NCBI RefSeq assembly: GCF_001278115.1
Contig: NZ_LIYD01000005.1
Location: 790,924 to 854,923, forward strand
Length of the DNA stretch: 64,000 bases
Direction of reading: 5' to 3'
From: Flavobacterium akiainvivens
GTDB taxonomy: Bacteria > Bacteroidota > Bacteroidia > Flavobacteriales > Flavobacteriaceae
Of this stretch, positions 34,144-42,983 are shown in pieces (position 1 is the first letter of the stretch; each line of letters begins with the position of its first letter). The notes beneath the pieces are model-generated. The model searched no databases and was not told the origin of the DNA. It saw only the letters and a program-made list of their open reading frames with translations. The position numbers and the translations under genes were made by a program.

Positions 34144-34175
34144 CAGTAGGCAGCCATCTGCTACCTGCTATCTGA
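34129..34175. repeat. 18-bp inverted repeat overlapping a stop codon
   Basis: TCAGATAGCAGGTAGCAG (34129-34146) and its exact mirror (34158-34175) with an 11-base loop sit between convergent genes. It belongs to the AGCAGATGGCAG-type family also found at 4976 and 13890. It could terminate transcription in both directions. Confidence 0.75.
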
Positions 34176-34178
34176 AAA

Positions 34179-34697
34179 CTACAAATACCTCTCCTCAAAC
34201 ACCTTTTGGTGGTGGTTTTGGTGGCCTATAATGGCAAAGCCCAGTGCACGCACGCTAATGGTATAGCCCGAAGCGGTACCGGTGCGTTTCAGCTCTTCAT
34301 CGTTAAGTGATTTAAACAGGGCTATGGTGCTGTGGCGCACCAGCGAAAGCTCGTTAAGCAGCGCCGTTAAATGGCGTTCGTTGCCACGGGCGGTATCGCC
34401 ATACTGTGCCTCGTCAAAGCCCGGCAACGGGGTGCTGTCGCCACGGCTTATGCGCAGGGCGCGGTAGGCAAAAATACGCTCAGTATCAATAAGGTGCTGT
34501 ATAATATCTTTAATGGTCCATTTGCCCGGCGCATAGCGGTAATCAAACTTATCCATGGGTATGTTGCGCACAAAATGCACAAAATTGTTTACACTTACCT
34601 CAAGCTCCTCAGCCAGTGCCCACTCGGGGCTTACAAGGTCAAGGTACATTTTTTGGTACGGGGCATATTCGCCCTCCTGTATATCGGTAATTTTCAT
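34179..34697 (-). CDS. DinB family protein
   Basis: This 172-residue four-helix DinB-fold protein carries the metal-site His residues in IKDIIQHLIDTE and the C-terminal IIGHQNHHQKVFEE. The DinB/YfiT fold includes thiol-dependent transferases and other metal-binding enzymes. No substrate is known. It abuts the PEP carboxylase gene on the same strand, with no gap between them. The two are probably co-transcribed without a functional link. Confidence 0.85.
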   Translation of the reverse strand: MKITDIQEGEYAPYQKMYLDLVSPEWALAEELEVSVNNFVHFVRNIPMDKFDYRYAPGKWTIKDIIQHLIDTERIFAYRALRISRGDSTPLPGFDEAQYGDTARGNERHLTALLNELSLVRHSTIALFKSLNDEELKRTGTASGYTISVRALGFAIIGHQNHHQKVFEERYL

Positions 34698-37271
34698 TTA
34701 GGCAGAATTACGTGCAGCGTTAATGTTGCCAAACAGCGAACGGGTTACAATTTTCTCGTAGGTTTCCAGCAGGGCATCGTCTTCCTTGCCGTTTTTCATC
34801 TGGCGGATTTTGTTAAGCGCATACTGCTGTATGGTAAGCAGCGGCACCACAATATGCTCGCGCAGCTTTATAGAAGCACGCCCATCAGGATAGTTTTCCA
34901 TCAGCTCCTTATAGCCCGAAATTTTAAGCAGCAGGCGTTCCGTTTCCTTAAATTCATCATAGATAATCTGCCAGAATGCACCAAACTCCTCATCATCTTT
35001 CATATAAGCCGTTAGCGGGAAGAACGATTTGGTAAGCGACATCATACTGTTTTCCAACAGCGTACGGAAGAAAAGCGAGTTGTGGTACAGCGCCTGCACC
35101 TCTTCCCACCTGCCCTCTTTTTCATAATGGCCTAAAGCATGGCCTACGCCAAAAAAACCCGGCACGTTTTGCTTAAGCTGGCTCCACGAACCCACAAACG
35201 GAATAGCACGCAGGTCGGCAAAATCAAGCTCGCTGCCCTTGTTGCGCTTGGCAGGGCGGCTTCCTATATTGGTTTTGGCATAGTAGTTTAGCGTACTCAT
35301 TTTTTCAAGGTACGGAAGGAATTTAGGGTGTGCCTTAAACTTCTTGTATTTTTCATACCCCAGCTGGCCCAGGCTTTCCACAAGGTCGTGCTGCTCCTGT
35401 GTAAACTGCTTCTTCTCTTTTTCAAACACCCCGTTTGTAATACCGGCGCTCAGCAGGTTTTCAAGGTTAAAGCGGCACGAATCAAGCGTACCAAAGTTAG
35501 AGCTAATGGTTTGGCCCTGTATGGTTATCTGTATCTCGTTGTTTTCTATGCTTGCACCCTGGCTTGCATAATATTTATGGGTCTTGCCGCCGCCGCGTGC
35601 CGGTGGGCCGCCGCGACCGTCAAAAAACACCACCTTAACATCATAATTGCGTGCCATTTGCGTAAGGTTTTCCTTGGCCTTAAATATACCCCAGTTGGCC
35701 ATAAGGTAGCCACCGTCTTTAGTACCGTCGCTAAAGCCCAGCATTATGGTCTGGCGGTTGCCGCGGCGTTTCAGGTGGGCTGCATAATGGGCATTGGTAT
35801 ACAGCAGCTCCATAACGTGGCCTGCCTCTTCAAGGTCGTCCACAGTTTCAAACAGCGGCACAATGTCTACCGGCGGGTTTTCAAAGCCCAGCAGGTCAAA
35901 CATGGCAAGTAGTTCCAGTACGTTAAGCGCACTTTCGTTATTACTGATAATGTAGCGGTTACAGCCCATCTGCCCGTTGCGCTGCTGTATGGTTTTTATG
36001 GCAAGAATGCTCTCCAGCGTACTTTTGGTATCGCCTTCAAAATCTTCGGGCGCTATGGTTGCATCAAGCCTGCCCAGGGCTTCTAATTTTGCCTTCTCGT
36101 CGCTTTTTTCATAATCAGTAAGCGATGTGTCGTTTTTAGAAAGATAATCTATTACATCGGCAAAAACAGCGTTGTGTATCTTGCTGTTCTGCCTTATATC
36201 CAGCGATGCAAAGTGGAAACCAAACTGGTTTACCTTGTTTATAAGCCCATCTACCAGGTCAAGGTACAGGCTTTGGTGCTGCTCTACAATAAGCGTGCGA
36301 ATTTCCTGCAACGTGGCCTTAAGCTCGTCAAGCTCAATAAAAATCTCGCCCTTGCTGTAAAAAACAGAGCGGTACAGCTTGTCTTCAAGCATGGCTATCT
36401 TATCCTGCACGCTGTTAAACGTAAGCCTGCGCTTTAGTGTGCGGATATCGGTATAATAACAATTAAGTATCGAGGTGCGCAGCCTGTCGGCCACTTTTAG
36501 TGTAATCTCGTTGGTTACAAACGGGTTGCCGTCGCGGTCGCCACCCGGCCAAAAGCCCAGCGCAATAGGCGAATGCTCAAGCGTACCATCTTTATAAATA
36601 GCATCCTGAATGTAGTGGTTTATATCGCCCGCTGCCGGGTAAAACATATTTTCCAGGTACCACAGCAGGCTCACGGCCTCATCATAAGGCGTGGGTTTTT
36701 CCTTTTTAATAAACGGGGTTTTGCCCAGCTGTGCCAGCAGGTCTTTTATCTGGTTCAGGTTGTTTTGCTTAATGGCTTCGGTTAAGTCGGTTATAATGCC
36801 CAGTACACTTCCCGGATAAAACTGTGTGGGGTGCGCGGTAAGCACCGGCCTTACGCTAAAATGCTTCAGGAATTCGCGCAGTTCGTGTATGCGCCCCTGC
36901 CCTTCGGCCTTTTCACGGCTTTCGCGGAGAGAGCCTGCGCCTTCAAGGTTATTAAGTGTTTCATAAGCAGCGTCTTCAATAGCATCAAAAAGCACAATCT
37001 GGCGCTCTACATACTGTATAAAACGGAACATAAGGCCTATGCGTGCCTGTTCGTCCATATCCTGCAAATACTTATCGGCAAATTCATTAAAAATTTCGTC
37101 GGGGCTTTTGCCGTTTTTAAAACCTTCTTCGCAAATTTCGGTAAACAGCGGCAGCAGCACGCCCGTATTGTCTATTGAACGGAACGGCAGGGTAATAAAA
37201 ATACTGTTATACAACTGGTATTTAAGCTCTACCTGTTCTTTAAAGCGTTCAATCTTGGTAGCTGGGTACAT
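34698..37271 (-). CDS. ppc: phosphoenolpyruvate carboxylase
   Basis: This 857-residue enzyme adds bicarbonate to PEP to give oxaloacetate, replenishing the TCA cycle. Diagnostic motifs are VLTAHPTQ with the catalytic His (about residue 147), FWPGGDRDGNPFVT, GFSDGTKDGGYL and FDGRGGPPARGGG. Cytoplasmic tetramer by family. The ATG at 37271 is chosen; an in-frame TTG two codons earlier is less likely. A terminator lies upstream, belonging to the Lrp gene. Length is near the usual 850-900. Confidence 0.95.
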   Translation of the reverse strand: MYPATKIERFKEQVELKYQLYNSIFITLPFRSIDNTGVLLPLFTEICEEGFKNGKSPDEIFNEFADKYLQDMDEQARIGLMFRFIQYVERQIVLFDAIEDAAYETLNNLEGAGSLRESREKAEGQGRIHELREFLKHFSVRPVLTAHPTQFYPGSVLGIITDLTEAIKQNNLNQIKDLLAQLGKTPFIKKEKPTPYDEAVSLLWYLENMFYPAAGDINHYIQDAIYKDGTLEHSPIALGFWPGGDRDGNPFVTNEITLKVADRLRTSILNCYYTDIRTLKRRLTFNSVQDKIAMLEDKLYRSVFYSKGEIFIELDELKATLQEIRTLIVEQHQSLYLDLVDGLINKVNQFGFHFASLDIRQNSKIHNAVFADVIDYLSKNDTSLTDYEKSDEKAKLEALGRLDATIAPEDFEGDTKSTLESILAIKTIQQRNGQMGCNRYIISNNESALNVLELLAMFDLLGFENPPVDIVPLFETVDDLEEAGHVMELLYTNAHYAAHLKRRGNRQTIMLGFSDGTKDGGYLMANWGIFKAKENLTQMARNYDVKVVFFDGRGGPPARGGGKTHKYYASQGASIENNEIQITIQGQTISSNFGTLDSCRFNLENLLSAGITNGVFEKEKKQFTQEQHDLVESLGQLGYEKYKKFKAHPKFLPYLEKMSTLNYYAKTNIGSRPAKRNKGSELDFADLRAIPFVGSWSQLKQNVPGFFGVGHALGHYEKEGRWEEVQALYHNSLFFRTLLENSMMSLTKSFFPLTAYMKDDEEFGAFWQIIYDEFKETERLLLKISGYKELMENYPDGRASIKLREHIVVPLLTIQQYALNKIRQMKNGKEDDALLETYEKIVTRSLFGNINAARNSA

Positions 37272-37304
37272 TGGCAATAATTTTTGGTTGAATTTAATAA
37301 AAAA

Positions 37305-37329
37305 ACCTCCATGTTCAGGGCATGGAGGT
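37305..37329 (-). terminator. intrinsic terminator after the Lrp gene
   Basis: On the minus strand a 9-bp stem (ACCTCCATG/CATGGAGGT, 7-base loop) is followed by TTTTTTT. It separates the Lrp gene from ppc. Confidence 0.85.
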
Positions 37330-37351
37330 CTTAATATTTTGTAAAAAATTC

Positions 37352-37831
37352 TTACAGGTCTTTAAAGATGGTGTGCATCAGCCTTTTCTTGTCGTTGATG
37401 CTTTCTTCAAGCGAAATCATGGTTTCAGTCCTGTACACGCCTTCAATATCGTCTATCATAAAGATAACCTCTTTAGCGTGCTTGGTGTCTTTAGCCCTTA
37501 TCTTGCAGAAGATGTTAAACTTACCTGTGGTAACGTGTGCCACGGTAACAAATGGTATTTCGTTTATCCTTTCAAGAACAAATTTTGTTTGAGAGGTGTT
37601 GTGCAGGAACACGCCCACGTATGCGATAAAAGAATAGCCCAGTTTTTCATAATCAAGCGTAAGAGAAGAACCCATTATAATACCGGCATCCTCCATTTTC
37701 TTTACCCTTACGTGAACAGTACCGGCAGATATAAGCAGCTTCTTGGCTATATCAGTAAACGGCACCCTTGTATTGTCGATCAGCATGTCCAGTATCTGGT
37801 GATCAACTTCATCTAAACGAAACTTGCTCAT
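37352..37831 (-). CDS. Lrp/AsnC family transcriptional regulator
   Basis: This 159-residue DNA-binding regulator has the N-terminal winged helix with FTDIAKKLLISAGTVHVRVKK around residues 20-45, and a C-terminal RAM ligand domain (SFIAYVGVFLHNTSQ, VTTGKFNIFCKI). It likely forms octamers and responds to an amino acid. It has its own terminator, so it is a single-gene unit. Neighbouring ppc could be a target; this is inference. Typical length. Confidence 0.92.
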   Translation of the reverse strand: MSKFRLDEVDHQILDMLIDNTRVPFTDIAKKLLISAGTVHVRVKKMEDAGIIMGSSLTLDYEKLGYSFIAYVGVFLHNTSQTKFVLERINEIPFVTVAHVTTGKFNIFCKIRAKDTKHAKEVIFMIDDIEGVYRTETMISLEESINDKKRLMHTIFKDL

Positions 37832-37912
37832 AGAATGTGTTTTTTAGGTTAAAATCAGTCTTTGTCTTCTATTGTTGTTACATTATCCACAATCCGAACA
37901 AGAAAATTGCTA

Positions 37913-39079
37913 TTAAACAGGCAATCCGTTAACAAAATTTTTAGAATCACCTATGCTAAAATCTGCTTTTTCGTCAATTTTTGGAAATTTGGCACCGTCA
38001 TGAGACGTAAATTCTGCCTGCCCGCAGTCAATTTCTACATGGCCGTAAAAACCATCTAAATTGCCTATTTCTCTAATAAATGCTCGAAATATTACAGATT
38101 TTTCAAATAACACTTCCTTGTATTGTGATGCAAAATTCGTGATTTTTTCTTTATTTTCATAATTTATTTTAACTTTTTTGAGAATCACGTCATAAAATAT
38201 AATCTTATTTTGAGGAATATTGAAATATTCATCTTTTTCGTTAACAACTATATCGTTTTCGTAAATCTTATGAAATCCTGAAAATAATGCAAAAAATATA
38301 AACTTACGGGTTTCCTCACGTTCATAATCATTTTCATAATGCCCGGCCTCAAAAAGCACCGTAGGCACCCCAAGCGACTGAAACATATCGCCTATACAAT
38401 TGATGTTGAATGAATCATCAAAACGGCCCACCTGCCCCGGTATATATTGCTGTAGTGTTTGGTTCATGGCTGCAATCAGGTCTATAGCCTGCCGGCGGCA
38501 CGGGTTAATTTCCCTTTCCTCATTGTAAGACGGGGCTAAAAACGACACCGTAGCCGGCTTTGGCCTCTCATTACCCTCCTGTAGCCCGAAAATAGTGCGC
38601 TGGTCGTGCATATTGTAGGCAAAATGCGGCTTATAGTCCTCAAAAGCCTGGCGTAATATCCTGCTTTCCGGCTGCGACAGGTTAACCGAATCACGGTTAA
38701 GGTCAACATTATTGGCATTTTCGCGGGTGTATAACTCAGCACCGTCCGGATTTACCATTGGCAGTATATAGAAGGTAAAATGCTGTTTAAAGGCTGCCGC
38801 AAGCGCTTCTTCGCTTTTAAGGAAGTGTATAAAGTCAAATACCGCCTTGGTAGTAGTGCCCTCGTTACCGTGCATCTGGCTCCATATAAAAATGCGTGTT
38901 GTACCGGTACCTGTTTTTATGGAATATACAGGCTTGTCTAAAACAGAGCGGCCCAATACACCAACTTCAAAATTGTTGCCCAGGCTTTGTATAATAGGTT
39001 CAATATGCTCAAGGGTTATATAGCGGCCGTGCAAAGCCGACTCTTTATAAGTAGTAAATAGCGTTTCAAGTAGTGTCAT
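37913..39079 (-). CDS. M14-family zinc carboxypeptidase
   Basis: This 388-residue metallopeptidase of the M14 family has Zn ligands in SQMHGNEGTT (HxxE) and a distal His in AYNMHDQRTIFG. The catalytic Glu is likely in VLFEAGHYENDYE. Substrate-site residues are in NPDGAELYTRENANNVDLNRD. No signal peptide is seen, so it is cytoplasmic. It is divergent from an XRE regulator, and its -7 element falls inside an operator-like palindrome. That regulator is the likely controller of this gene. C-terminal residues 270-388 are less conserved. Confidence 0.88.
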   Translation of the reverse strand: MTLLETLFTTYKESALHGRYITLEHIEPIIQSLGNNFEVGVLGRSVLDKPVYSIKTGTGTTRIFIWSQMHGNEGTTTKAVFDFIHFLKSEEALAAAFKQHFTFYILPMVNPDGAELYTRENANNVDLNRDSVNLSQPESRILRQAFEDYKPHFAYNMHDQRTIFGLQEGNERPKPATVSFLAPSYNEEREINPCRRQAIDLIAAMNQTLQQYIPGQVGRFDDSFNINCIGDMFQSLGVPTVLFEAGHYENDYEREETRKFIFFALFSGFHKIYENDIVVNEKDEYFNIPQNKIIFYDVILKKVKINYENKEKITNFASQYKEVLFEKSVIFRAFIREIGNLDGFYGHVEIDCGQAEFTSHDGAKFPKIDEKADFSIGDSKNFVNGLPV

Positions 39080-39092
39080 TTGGCTGAAAATT

Positions 39093-39153
39093 TTTACAAA
39101 AGTAAACTTTACTCAATTTACAATTGTAAATCAACGTGTTTTACAATTGTAAA
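39093..39153 (-). promoter_or_regulatory. triple palindromic operator at the M14 gene
   Basis: Three TTTACnnnnGTAAA sites are seen: 39093-39106, 39117-39130 and 39140-39153, with centres 23-24 bp apart. The second and third are the perfect TTTACAATTGTAAA. The -7 element of the peptidase (minus-strand TACTTTTG, 39097-39104) is inside the first site. Confidence 0.75.
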
Positions 39154-39304
39154 TTACCTCATACTTGCATAAATCATTCTTACAATTGATGTTAATACTA
39201 ATATTCAATATTTTAAAATTCAATTGATTATACTAATCAATTAAACTAAAATATTAAATATTATAATTACCTTAAATTGATTTTTTAAACATTAAAATAT
39301 TTTG

Positions 39305-39342
39305 TTTACATTTGTAAAATCAACCTGTTTTACAATGTTAAA
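39305..39342 (+). promoter_or_regulatory. paired operator at the XRE regulator
   Basis: TTTACATTTGTAAA (39305-39318) and TTTACAATGTTAAA (39329-39342) are spaced 24 bp centre to centre, like the sites on the M14 side, and share the TCAAC-TG linker. TACATTTG (39307-39314) is a -7 match in the first site, and the second overlaps the start codon. Confidence 0.75.
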
Positions 39343-39817
39343 CATAGAAGATTTTATCCGACGTATCCAAATCTTAATGGATTATTACAATATTTCAGCT
39401 TCTGTTTTTGCCGATAAGCTTACCGTGCAGCGCTCCAGCCTCTCACACCTTATGAGCGGCCGCAATAAGCCCAGCCTGGATTTTATTATGCGTATCACCG
39501 AAGCCTATCCGGAAGCCGACCTCTACTGGCTGCTCTACGGCCAGGGGGAATTCCCAAAGAATAGTTCACAGTCGCAGTCGCAGTTTACAGGAAACCCACA
39601 GGAAAGTTTTAAGTCACAGTCTCAGTTTACAGCAGCTACTGCCAATACGGTTGCAGAAAACGAATTGGATTTATTTTCAAGAGAAGAAAGCGTACAGCCG
39701 GAATTTTCAGAAGCCCAACAACTGCAAACTGAGACTACGACTGAAAACTTAGAAATAGAGCGTATTGTAATTTTCTACACAAACGGTACTTTTAAAAATT
39801 ACAATCCGGGCCAATAA
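39335..39817 (+). CDS. XRE-family helix-turn-helix regulator
   Basis: This 160-residue regulator has an N-terminal XRE HTH (ASVFADKLTVQRSSLSHLM, residues about 19-40) and a low-complexity Gln/Ser-rich C-terminal half with repeated SQSQFT. It ends in a short YTNGTFKNYN tail. The ATG at 39335 lies inside an operator palindrome, which suggests autorepression. The divergent M14 peptidase is the likely second target. An upstream in-frame start exists but would place the promoter inside the gene. A hairpin follows the stop. Confidence 0.88.
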   Translation: MLNIEDFIRRIQILMDYYNISASVFADKLTVQRSSLSHLMSGRNKPSLDFIMRITEAYPEADLYWLLYGQGEFPKNSSQSQSQFTGNPQESFKSQSQFTAATANTVAENELDLFSREESVQPEFSEAQQLQTETTTENLEIERIVIFYTNGTFKNYNPGQ

Positions 39818-39821
39818 AAAA

Positions 39822-39853
39822 CCCCGGCTGTTTTCTAAAAAACAGGGCCGGGG
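39822..39853. terminator. GC-rich hairpin after the XRE gene
   Basis: CCCCGGCTGTTTT pairs with AAAACA-GG-GCCGGGG with a two-base bulge. A T-run is present only for minus-strand transcription, so it is a probable end but not a canonical one. Confidence 0.55.
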
Positions 39854-40084
39854 CCATTAACCAATAAAACAAACACAAATTATCTTTAACCCTTCTAAAA
39901 GTATATTGTCAATGAGTATACATTTTATCGGTTAAATACTTTTGCTATTGTAAAGTTACCACCCATTGATGTTAATTTCTTAAAACAATTCGTTAAACTG
40001 TTCTTAATTGTTTGGCTGCCAGCCTTTGGCAAATTTTACAATTACACCTTAAAATTTTACCTTTACAGGGCTTAACCATACCCC

Positions 40085-40747
40085 ATGCTTAAAAAAATCC
40101 TGAGCTTTTTTATACCTGTAAATGTCGCCAAAAAACACTCTGACGTAAGCCAGCAACTGGAGGTTACCCTTAACTATGGCAAGCTGGTGCTCGACAGCAA
40201 AAACACCAACTATTCTTACGGCAGCCTGCAGCGCATCCTCCGCAAAGGGTTGCACTACATAGGCTATGAGCGAATACGTGGCTTTAAAGAAGTTTTGGTT
40301 TTGGGCGTGGCAGGCGGCAGCGTGATTAAAACCCTGGTTGACGAAATAGGCTACAAAGGCAACATTACCGGTGTTGAAATTGATGCCAAAGTTATTGAGG
40401 TGGCCAACACCTACTTTGGCCTTAATCAAATCCCCAACCTCAATATTGTTATTGAAGATGCTTTTGAATTTGTACTGAAAAGCCAGAGCAAGTACGACCT
40501 GATAATCATCGACATCTTTAAAGATACCGAAATGCCGGCCTTTTTGTTTGAAGATTTCTTCATAAAACATATCAAACAAATGCTAAATGTAAATGGTTTT
40601 ATCTTATTTAATACCATGACATTAACAAAACAACACTTTGAGCGTAACCAGGCTTTTAAAGCGCATTACGATGATTCTTTCTCAGTAAGGTTATACCCCA
40701 AGGTTGAAGTACACAACGAACTGTTTACCATAAAAAAATTACGATAA
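40085..40747 (+). CDS. spermidine-synthase-like methyltransferase-fold protein
   Basis: This 220-residue protein shows the Rossmann core of the spermidine synthase/class I methyltransferase family: VLVLGVAGGSVIKTL, then GVEIDAKVIEVANTYF and KYDLIIIDIFKD. The usual N-terminal beta hairpin of polyamine synthases is shortened. It could transfer an aminopropyl or a methyl group; which is not clear. Its stop overlaps the next start in a TAATG, so it is coupled to the dioxygenase-like gene. Cytoplasmic. Confidence 0.8.
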   Translation: MLKKILSFFIPVNVAKKHSDVSQQLEVTLNYGKLVLDSKNTNYSYGSLQRILRKGLHYIGYERIRGFKEVLVLGVAGGSVIKTLVDEIGYKGNITGVEIDAKVIEVANTYFGLNQIPNLNIVIEDAFEFVLKSQSKYDLIIIDIFKDTEMPAFLFEDFFIKHIKQMLNVNGFILFNTMTLTKQHFERNQAFKAHYDDSFSVRLYPKVEVHNELFTIKKLR

Positions 40748-41463
40748 TGCAGTACGCCGCATACAAACCGGAAGTTGCCTCAAACGGCTTTGCTGTAATC
40801 GAAAATATTTATTCTGAAGACGAGCGGCTGCAAATTATAAACGTTATTGAGGGCACTGATACATCTGGCGATACTTTCCGTAAATCAGAAAACCTGTTTG
40901 CCATACGCCAGTTTGTAAAAGAAATTCCGCAGGCATTGCCGCTGATTTTTAACGAAAAGCTCAGGCAGGTTATCAGCCAGGTTTTCGGGGAAGACTATTT
41001 TATTGTAAAGTCTATTTATTTTGATAAGCCCGGCGGGTCTAACTGGTTTGTAGCCTACCATCAGGATTTAACCGTTTCGGTTGATAAAAAGACTGATGTT
41101 GACGGCTATGGGCCTTGGACGGTAAAGCAAAACCAGTTTGCCGTGCAGCCGCCGCTTCATATCCTCGAAAATATTTTCACACTGCGCCTGCATCTTGACG
41201 ATACCGATATTAATAATGGTGCGCTTAAAGTAGTGCCGGGCTCGCACGCTAAAGGTATCTACAGGCCCGAAACCATTGACTGGCAAACGGAAACCGAAGC
41301 CATTTGCAATGTACCCGCCGGTGGGCTCATGATTATGAAACCACTCCTGCTGCACAGTTCAGGCCGTACCACAAATAACAACAACCGCAGGGTTATACAT
41401 ATTGAGTTTAGCAACCACCCGCTGGCTACCCCGCTGCAATGGGCTGAAAAAATGATATATTAA
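40747..41463 (+). CDS. phytanoyl-CoA dioxygenase family protein
   Basis: This 238-residue Fe(II)/2-oxoglutarate dioxygenase has HxD in VAYHQDLTVSV and a distal His in LLLHSSGRTT, with the 2OG-binding Arg likely in NNRRVIHIEF. The substrate is not known. It shares its start with the stop of the methyltransferase-fold gene, so the two are translated together and may act on the same small molecule. Length is typical. The tandem repeat follows. Confidence 0.85.
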   Translation: MQYAAYKPEVASNGFAVIENIYSEDERLQIINVIEGTDTSGDTFRKSENLFAIRQFVKEIPQALPLIFNEKLRQVISQVFGEDYFIVKSIYFDKPGGSNWFVAYHQDLTVSVDKKTDVDGYGPWTVKQNQFAVQPPLHILENIFTLRLHLDDTDINNGALKVVPGSHAKGIYRPETIDWQTETEAICNVPAGGLMIMKPLLLHSSGRTTNNNNRRVIHIEFSNHPLATPLQWAEKMIY

Positions 41464-41505
41464 AGCAATCGCGACCCCGGAAATAATCCTGATTTCAATT
41501 TTCCC

Positions 41506-41647
41506 GAATTCTGAATTCTAACTTCTGAATTCTAACTTCTGAATTCTAACTTCTGAATTCTAACTTCTGAATTCTAACTTCTGAATTCTAACTTCTGAAT
41601 TCTAACTTCTGAATTCTAACTTCTGAATTCTAACTTCTGAATTCTAA
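41506..41647. repeat. 14-bp tandem repeat, about nine perfect copies
   Basis: The unit GAATTCTAACTTCT is repeated nine times without change from 41513 to 41638, with partial copies at both ends. Each unit has a GAATTC palindrome. The array lies between the dioxygenase stop and the GH16 gene (start 41690). Confidence 0.95.
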
Positions 41648-41689
41648 TTTTAAAATCGTTATCTTCACACTTCCAAAACATCTATCCAA

Positions 41690-42574
41690 ATGAAAAACAA
41701 ATCATTGCTGGCCGCAGTTGCGTCAGCATTGGCCATTAGCGCCCTGGCTTTTTATGAGAACAATCCGCAAACCGTAAAACCTTCCGTAAAAGAAACCGTA
41801 GTGTTTTTTGATGATTTTAGCAGTAAGGAAATAAACCGCGCCAACTGGAATGTGGCCGTAACCGGGCATGTTACCAACAATGAGCTACAGGCTTATGTAG
41901 ACAGCACCGCCACACTACAATTATCTGATAAAGTAACGGGTGCCAAAAACGGCGCGCTTATTATAAACGCACACTACACGCCCGGGTTTAAAACCAAAGA
42001 CGGCCAAACGTTTGATTTTATTTCGGGCAAGCTGGAATCGCGCGGCAAGAAAGAATTTGTATACGGCAAAATATCGGCACGCATAAAACTGCCTGCCGGA
42101 AGCGGCTACTGGCCTGCCTTCTGGGCGCTGGGCATCAACAAAAAATGGCCTGATTGCGGCGAGATTGATATTATGGAATATGTAGGCGAGGCAGACTGGG
42201 TGAGCGCTGCCCTGCACGGCCCAAACTATTCGGGCGAAACACCGCTGGTTAACAAGCTGTTCCTTGAAAAGAAAAATGATGTTACCCAGTGGCACGTTTA
42301 TACTGTGGACTGGCAAAAAGATGCCCTGCTGTTTTATGTTGATAATGTGCTGTACTACCGCGTTACCCGCCCCATGATTGAAAACTATGGCGCGTGGGCG
42401 TTTGATAACACCCATTTCCTTATTGTGAATTTTGCCCTGGGCGGCGGCTACCCTGCCAAGACCAACGGTGTTAAAAAACCATATTTCGGCCTGCCCCAAA
42501 CCACAGTAGACGACATTAAAGCCGGAAACGCCAAAGTGTATGTAGATTGGATTAAAGTGGTCAAAAACGAATAG
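41690..42574 (+). CDS. glycoside hydrolase family 16 (laminarinase-like)
   Basis: This 294-residue secreted enzyme has a signal peptide (SLLAAVASALAISALAF) and the GH16 catalytic signature CGEIDIMEYVG, whose Glu residues act as nucleophile and acid/base. SGYWPAFWALG is the classic upstream motif. Likely substrates are beta-1,3 or mixed-linkage glucans; exact linkage needs biochemical data. The gene lies 43 bases after a 14-bp tandem repeat. The end region with WIKVVKN is the usual C-terminus. Confidence 0.9.
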   Translation: MKNKSLLAAVASALAISALAFYENNPQTVKPSVKETVVFFDDFSSKEINRANWNVAVTGHVTNNELQAYVDSTATLQLSDKVTGAKNGALIINAHYTPGFKTKDGQTFDFISGKLESRGKKEFVYGKISARIKLPAGSGYWPAFWALGINKKWPDCGEIDIMEYVGEADWVSAALHGPNYSGETPLVNKLFLEKKNDVTQWHVYTVDWQKDALLFYVDNVLYYRVTRPMIENYGAWAFDNTHFLIVNFALGGGYPAKTNGVKKPYFGLPQTTVDDIKAGNAKVYVDWIKVVKNE

Positions 42575-42575
42575 T

Positions 42576-42983
42576 TTTTTCGATAATTCGATAATTCGAT
42601 TTTTCGATTGTTGGATGATTCGATTGTTGGATGATTCGATTGTTCGATAATTTGTATTATAAGGCATGCCTCAGAGACTCCCGATAGTTATCGGGGACGG
42701 GCTGACTGGCTTTCACGCAACTACTCCGGCTTGTCACGCTGAGCCTGTCGAAGCGCGGCCCAGTAGTTTCCCACTTTTCAGGATACAATCTTTGTGGGCT
42801 TCAGGAGTAAAAAACCTGGTGTTCTTAGTGCAAAACCTTTGTGGCCTTGGTGTCAGAAAAAATCAAACACTATTTGTGTCTACACCATAGTCCTCCTGAG
42901 CGGTGACCAAAAGGGCGGGGTAGTTTTCTATTTATATCGAATTATCGAAAAATCGAATCATCCAACCATCGAACAATCCAATC
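42576..42983. repeat. inverted-repeat composite element (about 400 bp), no gene
   Basis: The left side (42576-42653) has repeated CGATTGTTGGATGATT; the right side (about 42938-42984) is its mirror. Between lie the palindrome CCCGATA-GT-TATCGGG (42680-42695), GCTGAGCCTGTCGAAGC, and CTTTGTGGCCTTGGTGT. No convincing coding frame is seen. The layout resembles other intergenic elements in this window. Confidence 0.7.

Noticed and set aside
34371..35015. Plus-strand frame opposite the DinB and ppc genes
   Set aside because: It spans the reverse of two strongly supported genes and has no domain pattern.
41506..41647. CRISPR array
   Set aside because: Copies are directly adjacent 14-bp units with no unique spacers and no cas genes nearby.
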